In this document: positions 42,395 to 54,843 of the stretch, in pieces
How positions within the stretch are numbered: the stretch's first letter is position 1
Layout: each line of letters starts with the position of its first letter
Assembly (NCBI RefSeq): GCF_000004195.4
Contig: NC_030683.2
Coordinates: 81,174,910-81,238,909, forward strand
DNA length: 64,000 nucleotides
Source of the DNA: Xenopus tropicalis
Lineage: Eukaryota > Chordata > Amphibia > Anura > Pipidae
Direction: 5' to 3'
Notes under the pieces: model-generated
What the model was told of the DNA's origin: nothing
What the model saw: only the letters and a program-made list of their open reading frames with translations
Databases searched by the model: none
Program-made: the position numbers and the translations under genes

Positions 42395-44340
42395 TACCCC
42401 ACTTAGTTTGGGAAATCTATGCATATTGGGCACAAAACTGTTCAGTAGGCCCCTGGCGTTCATATTTAGAAAGTTTTATGTTGATACGTTACAAAATGTG
42501 GGGTACGTAATGAGGTAAAATGCAAGCTTTGTGACGATTTTCAGAAATGCCATAAAAACCGTTCTGTTTAGCATAGCTTTGTAGTTTGGTAGTTTGCAGT
42601 AGAAAGTTGTATTTACCTATTTTTGTTTTGTCAGAATGTGTACTTTTGGAAAATATATGGTTTTCTAGGGTGTCCATACTGTTAGGGGGTCTTATGGCAC
42701 ATAATACACATACCGGGTGCAAAATTTGCACGAGCTGGAGCATATTATGTGAAAATTCATATGCACTATTTTTATTTGGGTGCCCCTGTAGTTTGGTAAA
42801 TCTATGCATATAGGGCATCAAACTGTTCAATAAACCCCTGGTGTTCACATTTAGAATGTTTTATGTTGATACGTTACAAAATGTGGGGGTACATAGTGTG
42901 GAAAAAATGCAAGCTTTGTGACGATTTTCAGAAATGTAAAAAAAAAAAACGTTCTGTTTAGTATAGCTTTGTAGTTTGGTAGTTTGCTGTAGAAAGATGT
43001 ATTTACCCATTTTGTTTTGTCAGAATGTGTACTTTCGGATAATGTATAGTTTTCTAGGGTCTCCTTACTGTTAGGGGGTCTTATAGCACATAATGCACAT
43101 GCCGGTAGCTTATATTGCAGCGTATACATTTTGTATGCACTAACTTCCTTTTGGGGTCTCTAAATGCCAGATACATTGGTGATCCTATGCACAATGGGCA
43201 TCAAACTGTTCAGTGGACTCTTGGCTTTCATATTTAGGGTGTGTTTTCTTGGTACCTAATGTTATGTGGGAGATAAGGTGCTTGAAAGTGGAAGATTTGA
43301 TGTGATTTTCAGGTATTTCACCAAAACTGGCAATTTTGGGAAAGCACTGCGACTCTGTAGTTTGGAGTAGAAAGACATGGGTACCAATTTTGAATTCGTC
43401 CAAATGTGTACTTTCCAAAAATATATGGTTTTGGGGGGTCAATGTATTTTTTTGTGTTTTTATCCCACAGAAAATGCAGTAAACGTGTTGAATTTTCAGT
43501 AGCTAAAGAGATCTCCGGGGCAATTTGTATGTACTAACTTCCTTTTGGGGCTTCTAAATTCCAGATACATTGGTGATCCTATGCACAATGGGCATCAAAC
43601 TGTTCAGTGGACCCTTGGCTTTCATATTTAAGATGTATTTTCTTGGTACCTAATATTATGTGGGAGATATGATGCTTGAAAGTGGAAGATTTGAGGCGAT
43701 TTTTTAGAATTTTCATAATTTTTTTATAGAAAATGCTAAATTCAGTAAAAGCATTGCCGTTTGGTACTTAGGAGTTGGAAGACATAGTTACCCATTTCGG
43801 ATTCGTCAGAATGTGTACTTTTCAAAAATGTATGGTTTCCTGGGGTAAACCTAATGTTCCAGGATTTTTGGCTTTGGAATGTAAAGTATGCCGTATTCTG
43901 CTGTAATGCTTTGAAAATTTAGTAATTTACTGCTGGGAGTTTTTGATCTATAGAAGTCAGAAATCTCAATAAAACTATACATATCAGGTATTGGCACGTT
44001 CGGGAGACATGAGGCTTTCCAAATCAGTTGAATTTTTGTCCATAAAAAAATATGTTTCTGGTATAACTCCCTATAGCATGAAAAATAGCATTTTTTTTTT
44101 TAATTTTTTTTTTGTATTTCAAGCTCTAAATCTTGTTCCAGAAGTGGAAATACATAAAAACTCAGGCAGATTTGGAAAGCTCAGGTTCTCCTGAAAAAAA
44201 CAATATATAGTTTGACTACCTAAACTTAACCCTGCCCCCAGTAAAAGCCCCTAAATTGAGAGAGCACAGAATGTTTACAAAACGTCTGGGGAACCGAAAT
44301 GTCAAATTCTGCTGGCACTTAAAGGGATAAAGGGGACTAA
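42395..44340 (+). repeat. Tandem array of about 390-bp units
   Basis: The marker block with GGGCATCAAACTGTTCAGTG recurs at about 42411, 42798, 43182 and 43573, a spacing of 384-391 bp. Each unit also carries TTTGTAGTTTGGTAGTTTGC-like and GAATGTGTACTTT blocks. The array ends with ATTCTGCTGGCACTTAAAGG near 44300. Later units are more diverged. A second array of the same family is at 49209-50570. Confidence 0.88.
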
Positions 44341-44945
44341 AAGGAGAACTAAAGCTTAACTAAAGGAATATGTTTCTAGCCCATCTCCCAACATTTTGAA
44401 AATGGAAAGGTCATTTCTGGGGGTTTTGTTTTTATGTTGTTGTTTTTTTTAAGTTTTGTTATAAAAGTTGAAATTGCTGTTTATGCTGCAAGTCTCAGTT
44501 CCCCCAAGAGTCTTGTTTAACTTATTAGTTACAATTGTATCTAAGTGCAGGTGTGGCTTGTTAAATTTATGGCTCTCTGCCAAAAGGCCACTTATTTAAT
44601 TAAATGTGAGAAACAATGTTTCTAAGCGTAGGTGAAGCTTGTTAAGATTTCTATACGTTTGAATCTAAATGCAGATAAAGCTTGTTCAACTTTCTGGGCT
44701 CTTTGCCAAAAGCTACTTTTTAATTAAATTTGTATCTTTTTTAGAGTTCATGCAGGAGATCAAAGGGAAAGGAGGGACTTTTTAGTAAGAATCCGGGACT
44801 GCGGGTTGAGCTGTCAAAAGACTTGTACCGAGAAAATTGGGCCACTTGGGCGCTATGTAGAAATGTTGTACATTATGTTTGGGGCTTTTGTACCAGCCCA
44901 AGGCAACCAAAACCTTTAGCAGTAAAGACCCGTACCTCCAAAGTA
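44341..44945. repeat. Composite of MITE and CTCCCAACATTTTG repeat
   Basis: The outer parts (AAGGAGAACTAAAGCTTAAC at the left, AATGTTGTACATTATGTTTG at the right) match the element at 51162-51762. The middle part, from CATCTCCCAACATTTTGAAA to GGGACTTTTTAGTAAGAATC, matches 47811-48240. One element therefore appears inserted in the other. Confidence 0.6.
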
Positions 44946-47810
44946 GAGATGCACCAAATCAAGGATTCAGTTCAGTGTTCGGCCTGGATTCTGCCTTTTT
45001 CGGCAGGGTTCGGATTCAGCCAAATCAACAGCCCTGGCCGAACCGAATCCTAATTAGCATATGCTTAATAAGCATAATGGCGGGCATAGGCTCCGTCTGA
45101 TTAAGGACTGATGCAATCCCTGTTCCACTGGAAAATCAAACCTGCCGGATCAAGATCTGGAAGAAACTTCTCACCAAAAAACTGAAGCAAAGGGTGACTA
45201 ACACGCTCCATGGGACATCAGCCTTGAGTTGGTTCCCTGATAAGCTTTCTACCTGGCTGTCATAAGGTGTATCCTCCTCTTTATCTTGGTGCAGTGAAAT
45301 TTCCTTCACTTGTTGATAATAATTTTCTGTGTCCCATAATGTGTCATGCCCTAGAAATTATTTATATCCCCTCCGCTGATACATTTTAGCAGTAAGATCC
45401 CATAAATCTTTTTTTCTTCTTCTTGTGAATCACAGTTATCTCTTGTACATTCAAGAATCCTTTTGGGAAAATCTATAGGAACACTTCATTAATTAGGGCT
45501 AAACATAATCACTTGAATCAATCCCAGGTGAAGGCAAATTACCCTTGTAAGTGATGGTTGACTTGGTTAAAATAGAAACACCATTTTAAACAATTATTTT
45601 AAAGAGCGTGTACACTTCGCAAGCAAGGCAAAGAAAATTTTACTTATCTTTATCGCTACAATTAATCTGCCTTTCAAATACGTATTTGCTACATTTATTA
45701 TTAAAGGTAAAAAATCTTGAATTTGTACTGATTTGAGCCATTACATCAACAAAAGCTGAAATTTCAATAGCCATCTGTAGAATTGATATCAACCATGGAA
45801 AGGGATCCTACGTTTAATAGGACAGTAATTCAAACTTTATTTACTTATTAGGTCATGAAAAAACATAAAACCTTCCCTTATGTATAACTAATTTCAGGCA
45901 AAAAAAAAAAAAAAAAAGAGGAACGTATCAAAGGACAAGAAAATCAAAGTCAAAATCAATGGTGTGATTTGTTAGGCACTTCCCGCACTAAAAAAATATA
46001 CTTACATCCTTTCAGCAATGTATTTATTGATCAGAGTTTGCATGATTATAAAAAACTTATTATGCTACCAAAATATCTTTGTTGATTGAAAGAACACAAC
46101 ATACAAGGCATTTCATCGGTGTCAAAGCTCAGCAAAGATGGAGCCTGCTTTTGAGTACAAAACTAAGAACTACTGGTAGTCAAGCGGACGCACTACCCTA
46201 TTGGAAATCCAAGTCTATCACTGCCAACATGAGTGAAGATACTGTTTAAGTATGAATCTAAATCTATAACTAAGGTTATGGCTTTTTATTTATTAAAGAA
46301 ACTATAAACTTGTTAAAACTTTAGGTTTAATGAATAAAACAAAACAAAAAATAAGGTTATAATAGCTCAGCTGGACCTCACACTAGTGAAACAACTAACC
46401 AATGGGCTTTATTCTTACAGCCGAGAAGTACTTTATTATGACTACTATCTGTGAAATAGGACATTGTAACATATTATATTTATTTTCATTACAATTTAAA
46501 TTTATTTCCAGACTCCAGGTACCCAAAATTGCTTCCAACTCCCACTCCACAGCTTTGATTAGTGGTTTAGAATGTTCAAATTAGAGAACAATAGAACACT
46601 GCCAACTTAAGAAAAAGAACAATGGAAATAATTCTGTATTGGATAATATTTTTATAAAGGCAAAACTTCCTTTAATAGAAGTACATCTTGCAGAGTAATC
46701 AAAACTCAAAAAATAGATTGGGTGTAGTCATCCCTTACTCCAAAGAAGAGATTAAATTCCTAGGTATGACCTTAGATACATGACCAGAGTAAAATATTGT
46801 AACCGCACTAAACAGCAAGTGCCTTATAACAAACTTGTAAAGTGTGTGGGGACCCCATAAATAAACTACCTTTTTGATGTGAATTATAAAGGCTGGTGTG
46901 AACAGATACCAAATGAAATAGCCAGAACACTACTTTCTCCTTTGCAGCTCTCTTGCCTTTTAAAAGTAACCAGTGACTTGAGGGAAGTCACATGGGACAT
47001 AATTGTTTAGTTTGTTTGCTTCTGAATGTGACCTGGGTGCTAAGGATCAAAAGCAAACTAACTTAACATATGTTATGTCATATATGGCCCCGCTTCTAGT
47101 CTCCGACTAACAAGTTAGAGAGCTGAAAAAGAGAAACTAGTGTAGGAAATAGTGTATGCATGATCTGCTTGCCATATTTCTGGAAGACAATTACAAATGA
47201 ACAATTAAAAAAATGTATATTAATTAACAAGTAAGATATATCCAAGTATTTATTTCAGAATAGCTAGCTAGATGTAGGCGTAGAATATTCAATATTACTA
47301 AAATATAATGTTTTTCAGATTCTGGGGGTAACTTTTTTTTTTTTAAGTAATGTTTTTTGTAATGTGTAATTTTCAATAATGCTACACATTAGACAGAAGA
47401 GAAGCTGAAAGCTGTATGCTATCACTAGCAGACAAATCTTAGAAAGCAACAGAACTGCCCTTCCAGTATAACTACTTCCAAACATTATATAAACTTTCAG
47501 CAAAGCCAAGTATTACATAAGAATTTTTAGCAAGTTCAAACTCCACTCACAGGATACGCCATTAAAGTTTATTTTTGGTTTTGGCAACCACTCTTCTACT
47601 CACTGCCCCTCCCTTTTGCCTATATGCTCATCTAAGCTCTAGACTACTACTGAATGTATTACACAAAGTAAATAAGCCCAATATATTTTATAAACAGATA
47701 TTTCCTAATAAAAATGGACAGAGCAAAACTGCTTACAATTCTATGCGCACTTAACCCTCTAAGTGCCATAAAACATAGAATCTAAGTTCTGTGCATAAAA
47801 GTACCTAAGT
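44946..47810. other. Intron 1, mostly unclassified
   Basis: It starts with a relative of the GATGCACC hAT MITE (44946-45060). The next 2.7 kb is AT-rich with no recognised gene or element; poly-A and poly-T runs lie at 45900-45917 and 47332-47344. Confidence 0.45.
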
Positions 47811-48240
47811 CATACCTCCCAACATTTTGAAAATGGAAAGAGGGACAAAAAGAAATGCCATGCCCATTTTTTAAATCTCACCCCCTAAATACCACTCCCA
47901 TTTGACTAAATTTGGCAGGTTATTTAAAGTTTAAACACATTTCTGGGGTTTTTGTTTTATGTGTTATTACAGTTGTTAAAAAAGGTGAAATTGCCCTTTA
48001 AGCTGCAAATCTCAATTCCCCCAATAGACATGTTTAGCTTATTAGTTACAGTTGTATCTCAGTGCAGGTGGGGCTTTTTACCTTTCAGGGCTCTCTGCCA
48101 AAAGCCCACTTATATAATTAAATGTGAGAAGCAATGTTTCTAAAGTGCAGTTGAAGCTAGTTAAGATTTCTGGGCTCTCTGCCAAAAGCTACTTTTTAAT
48201 TAAAGTTGTATCTTTTTTAGCTGTAGTGCAAGAGATCAAA
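47811..48240. repeat. Dispersed repeat, CATACCTCCCAACATTTTGA family
   Basis: Shares blocks such as GAAAATGGAAAG, TTTAGCTTATTAGTTACA and GCCAAAAGCTACTTTTTAAT with 44373-44790. Class unknown. Confidence 0.55.
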
Positions 48241-48299
48241 GGGAAATGAGGGATTTTTCAGTAACAATCCAAATCAAATATAGATTCTACATTCTGCTG

Positions 48300-48962
48300 C
48301 ACTTCCAGGTCTGGAAGCAGAGGAGGCTTTGTGTCGATTTTCAGAAATTTCATAAAAAGCACTGCATTTAGCATAGCTTTGCCATTTGGTTTCCATACTG
48401 TTAGGGCGTCTTAAAGGAAAAGTAACACTAAAAATTTTTAAGTAAAAAATCTATTCTACCCTGCCCCAATAATTGCCCTATCCTGCAAACCATTTATTAA
48501 TTTGATGCTTTATTAGAAAATACCTGTTAAAACTTGACTTCCGGTCATTTGGAAAAAGGCGATATGGCGATGCAGGGGAAGCATCCACTATGTGGCGATC
48601 GATTGATTGAGCCTAGCCTGACTCCTTCCTACACAGAAGGAAGGCTAGGATCGATCAATCGATTGTCGCATAATGGATGCTTCCCCTGCATCACCGTATC
48701 GCCCTTTTTTCAAATGACCGGAAGCCAAGTTTTAACAGGTATTTTCTAATAAAGCATCAAATTAATAAATGGTTTGCAGGATAGGGCAATTATTGGGGCA
48801 GGGTAGAATAGATTTTTTACTTAAAAATTTTTAGTGTTACTTTTCCTTTAAGACGCCCTAACAGTATGGAAACCAAATGGCAAAGCTATGCTAAATGCAG
48901 TGCTTTTTATGAAATTTCTGAAAATCGACACAAAGCCTCCTCTGCTTCCAGACCTGGAAGTG
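48300..48962. repeat. 660-bp palindrome containing a TTAA MITE and its flank
   Basis: The left arm runs from CACTTCCAGGTCTGGAAGCA to the apex near 48631. The right arm is its near-perfect reverse complement, ending in CTTCCAGACCTGGAAGTG. The core (48411-48851) is a palindromic T2/Kolobok-type MITE with TTAA ends. The inverted match extends beyond the MITE through about 110 bp of flanking satellite sequence on each side, which transposition alone does not produce. Confidence 0.9.
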
Positions 48963-49208
48963 ATCGATCCTAGCCTGACTCCTTCCTATACAGAAGGAAG
49001 GCTAGGATCGATTAATCGATTGTCACATAGTGGACGCTTCCCCTGCATTGCAGTATCACCTTTTTTCAAATGACCGGAAGCCAAGTTTTAACAGGTATTT
49101 TCTAATAAAGCATTCAAAAAAATAAATGGTTTGCAGGATAGGGCAATTATTGGGGCAGGGTAGAATAGATTTTTTACTTAAACTTTTTTAGTGTTACTTT
49201 CCCTTTAA
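48963..49208. repeat. Extra half-copy of the MITE after the palindrome
   Basis: From the apex motif (GATCGATCCTAGCCTGACTC) to TTAA at 49205-49208, this repeats the right arm of the MITE at 48632-48851 with a few substitutions. It then continues into the original right flank (GGCACATAATATGCATACCG). With the palindrome it indicates a local inverted duplication. Confidence 0.88.
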
Positions 49209-50570
49209 GGCACATAATATGCATACCGGGTGCGGGTGCTTATATTGCAGCAGTCAGAGTGTCTACATGAAAATTCATGTGCACTATTTTCATTGGATGC
49301 CCCTGTACGCCACTGTTTGGTAAATCTATACATATTGGGCATCAAACCATTCAGTAGACCCCTGGTGTTCATATTTAGGATGGTTTATGTCGGTACTTTA
49401 CAAAATGTGGGGTATATAATGGGGTAAATTGAAAGCTTTGTGATGATTTTCAGAAGTTTAATTAAAACCATTATGATTAGCATAGCTTTGTAGTTTGGTA
49501 GTTCGCAGTAGAAAGACATTTACCCATTTCGGTTTTGTCAGAATGTGGAATTCTGGAAAATATATGGTCTTCTAGGGTCTTCGCACTGTTAGTGGGTCTT
49601 ATGGCAGATAATACACATACCGCTACAGTGCTGCGTACATAAGAAGCACTTCATAAATAAAGATATACATACATACATACCGGGAGCTTATATTGCAGCA
49701 AAGTGTCAGATGTGAAAATTCATTTGCACTATTTTCATCCACACATTTTGCTAAATCTATGCATACTGGGCATCATTCTCAGTGGACCCTTGACTTTCAT
49801 ATCTTGGATGTTCTTTTTTTGGTACCTAATGCTTTGTGGGAGATGCCTGAAAGCAGACGCTTTGAGGCAATTTTCAGGTATTTCATCAAAATCGCGAATT
49901 TTGGGAAAGCATTGTGACTGAAGTTTGGAGTAGAAAGACATGGGTGCCCATATTTTTTTTTTATTCGTCCGAATGTGTACTTTCCAAAAATATATGGTTT
50001 TGGGGGAGTCAATGTATTTTATTTTATAACGCATTTGCAGTAAAAGTGTTAATTTTCAGTGCCTGAAGTGGTCACAGTGGCAATTTGTATGCACTAACTT
50101 TATTTTGGGGTCTCTAAATGCCAGATACTTTGGCAATCCTTTGTACAATGGGCATCAATCTATTCAGTGGCCCACCGGCATTCATATTTACAATGGTTTT
50201 CTTGATACCAAATGCTATGTGGGAGATAAGATGTTTGAAAGTGGAAGCTTTGAGGTGATTTTTTTTTTTAGAATTTTTTGCTGTTTGGTACTTAGGATTA
50301 GAAAGACATGGTTACCCATTTTAGATCTGGCAAGATGTGTAGTTTTGAAAATGTATGGTTTCCATAAAATAAAATTTTTCTGGTATACATAGCTATATCA
50401 TAAAAATAGCAATGATTTTGGGGAGTATTTAGAGCTCTAAATCTAGTTCCAAAAGTGGGAAAAATACAAAAACTCAGGTAGATTTAGCATAAACTGTTCT
50501 GAAAACATCTGACATTTCTTGTAATTGAGATGTGAAATTCTGCTGGCACTTAAAGGGTTAAACAATATTC
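49209..50570 (+). repeat. Second array of the about 390-bp unit
   Basis: Marker blocks occur at about 49321, 49752 and 50133. It ends with AATTCTGCTGGCACTTAAAG as at 44300. A short ATACATAC microsatellite lies at 49662-49681. Confidence 0.85.
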
Positions 50571-51161
50571 TAGTACTTGCGCTGTTTGAAAGACCAGACA
50601 AATGTTGCTTATTTTGGTCAAATCTCAGGTATTACAAATAGAGAAGACAACTACATACATGCAATACATTCATACATAAACACTGTTTAGTCAGCCTCTC
50701 TGTAAACAGCAGTACCTATAGAAGGGTTTATAAAAATATCAAACATAGAACACACATCAAGACCCAGTTTAAGAAAAACACTACTCAGTAGTGAGTACTG
50801 GGAGAGATGTGGGGGTGTAAAACCTTTTGTTCCATAGGACTGCTTGTATCTATAGGCTTGCAGAGAAGCACATGGGGCAAAATTCTATTCTGAGCTTTTG
50901 GTGCCACTGAAAGTGCTATTTTAGTCAAAGGCTTTTCTTTTTATAAATCTAGCAGGAAGGGTTTAACCCTTACATATAACAGAAAACCACAGTCAATGGA
51001 CTTAGAGAGTAGGGTAAAAAAAATCTAAAACAGCATACAAATGAAATATACATTACAATATACAAAAAAAAACCTACATCAAATGGAGCACACACTGAAA
51101 TACCTTTGCCTGTAAATGAGTGCTTCTGCTTTCTATAGCAAGCCCGTAACAAACTATTAAC
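50571..51161. other. Intron 1, no recognised feature
   Basis: About 590 bp of AT-rich sequence without a feature I can name. Confidence 0.6.
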
Positions 51162-51762
51162 TTAAAGGAGAACTAAAGCCTAACTAAAGAAGTAGGGCAG
51201 AAATGTTGTACATTATGAGTTGGAGCTTCTGTACCAGCCCAAGGTAACCACAGCCCTCAAAGCAGGGAAGATCTGTGCCCCCAAAGATGCCCCAGAAACT
51301 GCCCATCTTCTTTTTTAATGACTTCCTGCACATGCTCTGTGCTGCTGTCAGTTACTGAGCGTAGGGGCCAATTCACAATATACTGTATATATAGAATATA
51401 AATGTAACAGTAAAAGGCTGATAATTCATTCAGATTCACATTACACGGCAGTTCTGAAACCAGTGCAATTAGCATCAGAATTGAATAATTAGCCCTGTAG
51501 CATCAGTTTATATGACAGACAACACTCATTTTCTGCTTCATAATTTGCAACGACCCCTAAGCTCAGCTTCTCAACAGCTGCTCAGAGCCCACTGTGGGGG
51601 GGGGGGGGCAGAATCAAAGATAGGAAGCTCCTGTGACAACTGTAACAACCTATATCATTACTACTATAAAGATGCTGAAATTTTAAGCTAGTGCAGTCCG
51701 TTTATATTATAAAATATGACATTCATAGCCTTATTAATTTTTAAGGTGTAGTTCTCCTTTAA
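51162..51762. mobile_element. T2/Kolobok-like MITE (TTAAAGGAGAACTAAAGCC family)
   Basis: TTAA at both ends, with inverted terminal sequences TTAAAGGAGAACTAAAGCC and GGTGTAGTTCTCCTTTAA. 601 bp, containing a G-run at about 51596-51608. Non-coding. Confidence 0.75.
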
Positions 51763-52769
51763 AAGAATACTGTTTTAGGAAAACTTGTCAAAACACATCA
51801 GTTAATTAAGCTTCGCCAGCAGAATCCTGCATTGAAATCCATTTTTTTTTTCTTTAAAACACAGATTTTTTTAATATTTATTTTTAAAATTTCACATGGG
51901 GCTAGCCATATTCTTCAATTCACAGGGTGCTAGTCATGTGACCTCTGCTCGGATAAACTTCAGTCACACTTTATTGCTGGGCTGCAAGTTGGAGTGATAT
52001 CACCCCTCCCTTTCCCCCCAGCAGCCAATCAGAGGACTCAATAGTAAGAAACCCAAGTCCAGTTTGGGACTCCTCCAGTTCCATGGGAGTAGGAGAAACA
52101 ATAGGTTACCTGAAAACAGTTCTAATGTGTACGAAAAGCCCAGAATCAGGCACAATGCACTGAGATGGCTGCCTACACACCAATATTACAACTAAAAAAA
52201 AAAAATACATTTGTTGGTTAAACAATAACATTTTAAATGTTAAATGAATTATTTGCAATGTAAACAGTGTAATTCAGAAATAAAAAATACACCATAAAAA
52301 TCACGACAGTATGCCTTTAAGGGGAGTTGAGAGATGCAGAATCTATCATCTGTGCATTACATCGCAAGCCAAAGCAGCTTTTGATTATCAGCTTCACCAC
52401 CCCATGCATTATATTTAAATCAAGTCTAGTAACACACTTTTGTCTTTGTCAAAGGATGCATAGCCAGCAGCATTATTATCATAAATGGAACTAGTATCAG
52501 TAAACTAAATACTCTAAATACCTCTATCAGTTCTTCTTTACCTATTACTAAGTCCCTCAATCCAGTGAAGCTACATAACTCTACATTTCTCAATTAAGCT
52601 ACAGTAAAGGCTTTAGGCAATATATAATTTTCATCTATATAGTTTTCATCTAATCATCATGCTACTGAAATATGAATTCTTTGTTTTCAAATGACCAAAC
52701 AAGTTATCTTGCAATGTACACTTGTTATTTGCTCCATCCAATCATGCTTCATTCTGAAAAGTACCTTTA
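51763..52769. repeat. Intron 1, dispersed repeat and unclassified sequence
   Basis: 51780-52320 contains TCACATGGGGCTAGCCATAT and AGCAGCCAATCAGAGGACTC and ends near TATGCCTTTAAGGGGAG. It looks like a dispersed Xenopus repeat. The remainder is AT-rich and unrecognised. Confidence 0.4.
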
Positions 52770-53306
52770 AGGTTGCTATACACAGGCAGATTTAAGCTAC
52801 CTATTCAGGTCCTTCAAACCAGTTCAGGCTTACCTGCCCTCTGACAGGCAAGTTTATAGAGGCGGTCATTGTATCCCCTTCTTTGCAATTCAATTGTTTG
52901 GCCCTAGGGCAAAACAACTGGATTAGAACGATAAGGCCCACATTAGGTGGGCCATATGTTGGGAAAGATCTGCTCATTTGGTGAGGTTGACAAACAAGCA
53001 GATCTTTTAGTGTAACGCACAGATATTATTTCCCACAATAATCCGTGTGTGTATGGTGGGAGACAAGCCGACTGATATCAGTAAAAGCCTTCTTTTGCCT
53101 CGGACAGAACAGAATTTTGATCGGGTGCCTTTGAAGGTACCCTAACATCATAACGTTAATGCTGAATCGTGATGGGGTAAAGAATTTCTTTGTTTTTACC
53201 TGCATATCTGACAATTCAGCTATTAACGTTAGTAGAGTGGACAAATGATCTTTTTTACAGCCAATGGTTGTGGGAAAGGTCGTAATTGTAGCATGTATGG
53301 CCACCT
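52770..53306. mobile_element. PIF/Harbinger-type MITE, TSD TTA
   Basis: Ends AGGTTGCTATACACAGGCAG and GCATGTATGGCCACCT are inverted. TTA flanks it on both sides (52767-52769 and 53307-53309). It belongs to the same end-family as 36439-36673 but is longer (537 bp). No transposase was seen. Confidence 0.75.
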
Positions 53307-53417
53307 TTAGTACATGTGTGTATGGTACACACAGGCAGGTAGGGCAGGCAGAGTATGGCGCACACAGGCAGCATAGGGCAGGCAGAGTATGGCAGTGAGT
53401 ATGGCACAAATAGTCAG

Positions 53418-54843
53418 CATAGGCGGATTTTCCATAAGGCTAGGGGAGGCTAAGCCTCCCCAAACCTGCTTGGCACATTAAAAAACAAAAAAAACAAAAC
53501 AAAAAAAACCTTACTCCGTTTCTGTACTGTGCTGGAAATCTGTACCTGCAAGCCCGTTTTGCTGTGCTCCGATTGGATCTTTCTTCTTGTGGATTCTCCA
53601 ATCAGAGCACAGCTTTCTTGACAGACAGTAAAATTGACCAATCAGAGCACAGATGCACACAGGGATCGGGAGATTTTGCAAACTGGAAGCAGTGTGAGCA
53701 GAAATGAAGACTGAAAAGAAGAATCTGCAGCTGTAACTTTACCTAAGAACCAACTCTCAACTTTTGCTGCAGTTTTCATCCCACAGGTACTATACACAGG
53801 CACTATACACAGGTACCGGACATCTATAATAATTTATAATCTATCCCCTACCCTAACAGATGGAGGGTAAGTTAACTCTTTCCCTCTGAAAAAGCTCATT
53901 GTGTGTTTATATATTTGTTGTTGTTTTTTGCACTTACTATTTTTTTTTTTTTCATTGTTTTGTTCATTTATAGTAAGTTACAGTGGGGCCAATGCTGTGT
54001 ATCAGTGCCAGTGTTATAGTGCCAGGGCCTGAATATCTGCCATCAGTACCCACTGTGTTTCACTTTATATAATGTGCTGGTTTTGTAAATAAGGACTGCG
54101 TCTCACTGTATATAATGGGGAGTCAGTACCCACTGCCTTTCTTTCTATAAAACTAACATAAACACATCTAAAGGGGTGGTTCACTTTTAAGTTAACCTTT
54201 AGTATGTTATAAAATGGCCTATTCCTAGCAACTTTGCAATTGGTCTTCCTAATTAATTCTTTTGAATAATTTGCCTCTCTTCTGCCTCTTTCCAGATTTC
54301 AAATGGGGGCCAAAAAATATTGCTCTGTGAGGCTACAATTTTATTATTATTATTATAATTTTGTATTACTTATTTTTCCAAGTAGGCCCCTTAACTATTC
54401 ATATTCCCATCTCTTGTTTAAACCACTACCTGGTTGCTAGGGTAAATAAGACCCTAGCAACCAGATAGCTGCTGAAATACCAAATGGAGAGCTGCTGAAC
54501 AAAAAGCTAAATAACTGAAAAACCATTAAAATTAAAAGTGAATGCGAATGCGAACTACCCCATTAAGCTAACTGATCACAAACACAAATGTTTGCAGATC
54601 CCCTAACAGAAGTGCGCGTATGATGAATACTTTTACATCCTAAACATTTTAGGGTAAAAAAAGCACCCCCACCCGCACTTTTGTACAGTATCCCTGGGAG
54701 TCAGTGGGAACGGCAAGAGGTAGTTGGGAGGTTAACTTTTTATGCCAGCAGCGAATTCAGTAAGTGTCACATTAGCTGTAGGTCAGTCTGTGTACGGCCC
54801 ATATTTAGCCTCCCCAAACAAAAAAAGTCACCCTCCGCCTATG
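53418..54843. mobile_element. hAT-type element, exact TSD atagtcag, nested
   Basis: Inverted ends CATAGGCGGATTTTCC and AGTCACCCTCCGCCTATG; both sub-terminal regions carry AGCCTCCCCAAA. The exact 8-bp duplication atagtcag is at 53410-53417 and 54844-54851. It is 1,426 bp without an intact transposase, and itself carries the MITE at 54168-54566. Confidence 0.88.
54168..54566. mobile_element. T2/Kolobok-type MITE nested in the hAT element
   Basis: Starts TCTAAAGGGGTGGTTCACTT and ends AATGCGAACTACCCCATTAA, inverted relatives of each other. The interior AAAATGGCCTATTCCTAGCA relates it to 22126-22370. Confidence 0.7.
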
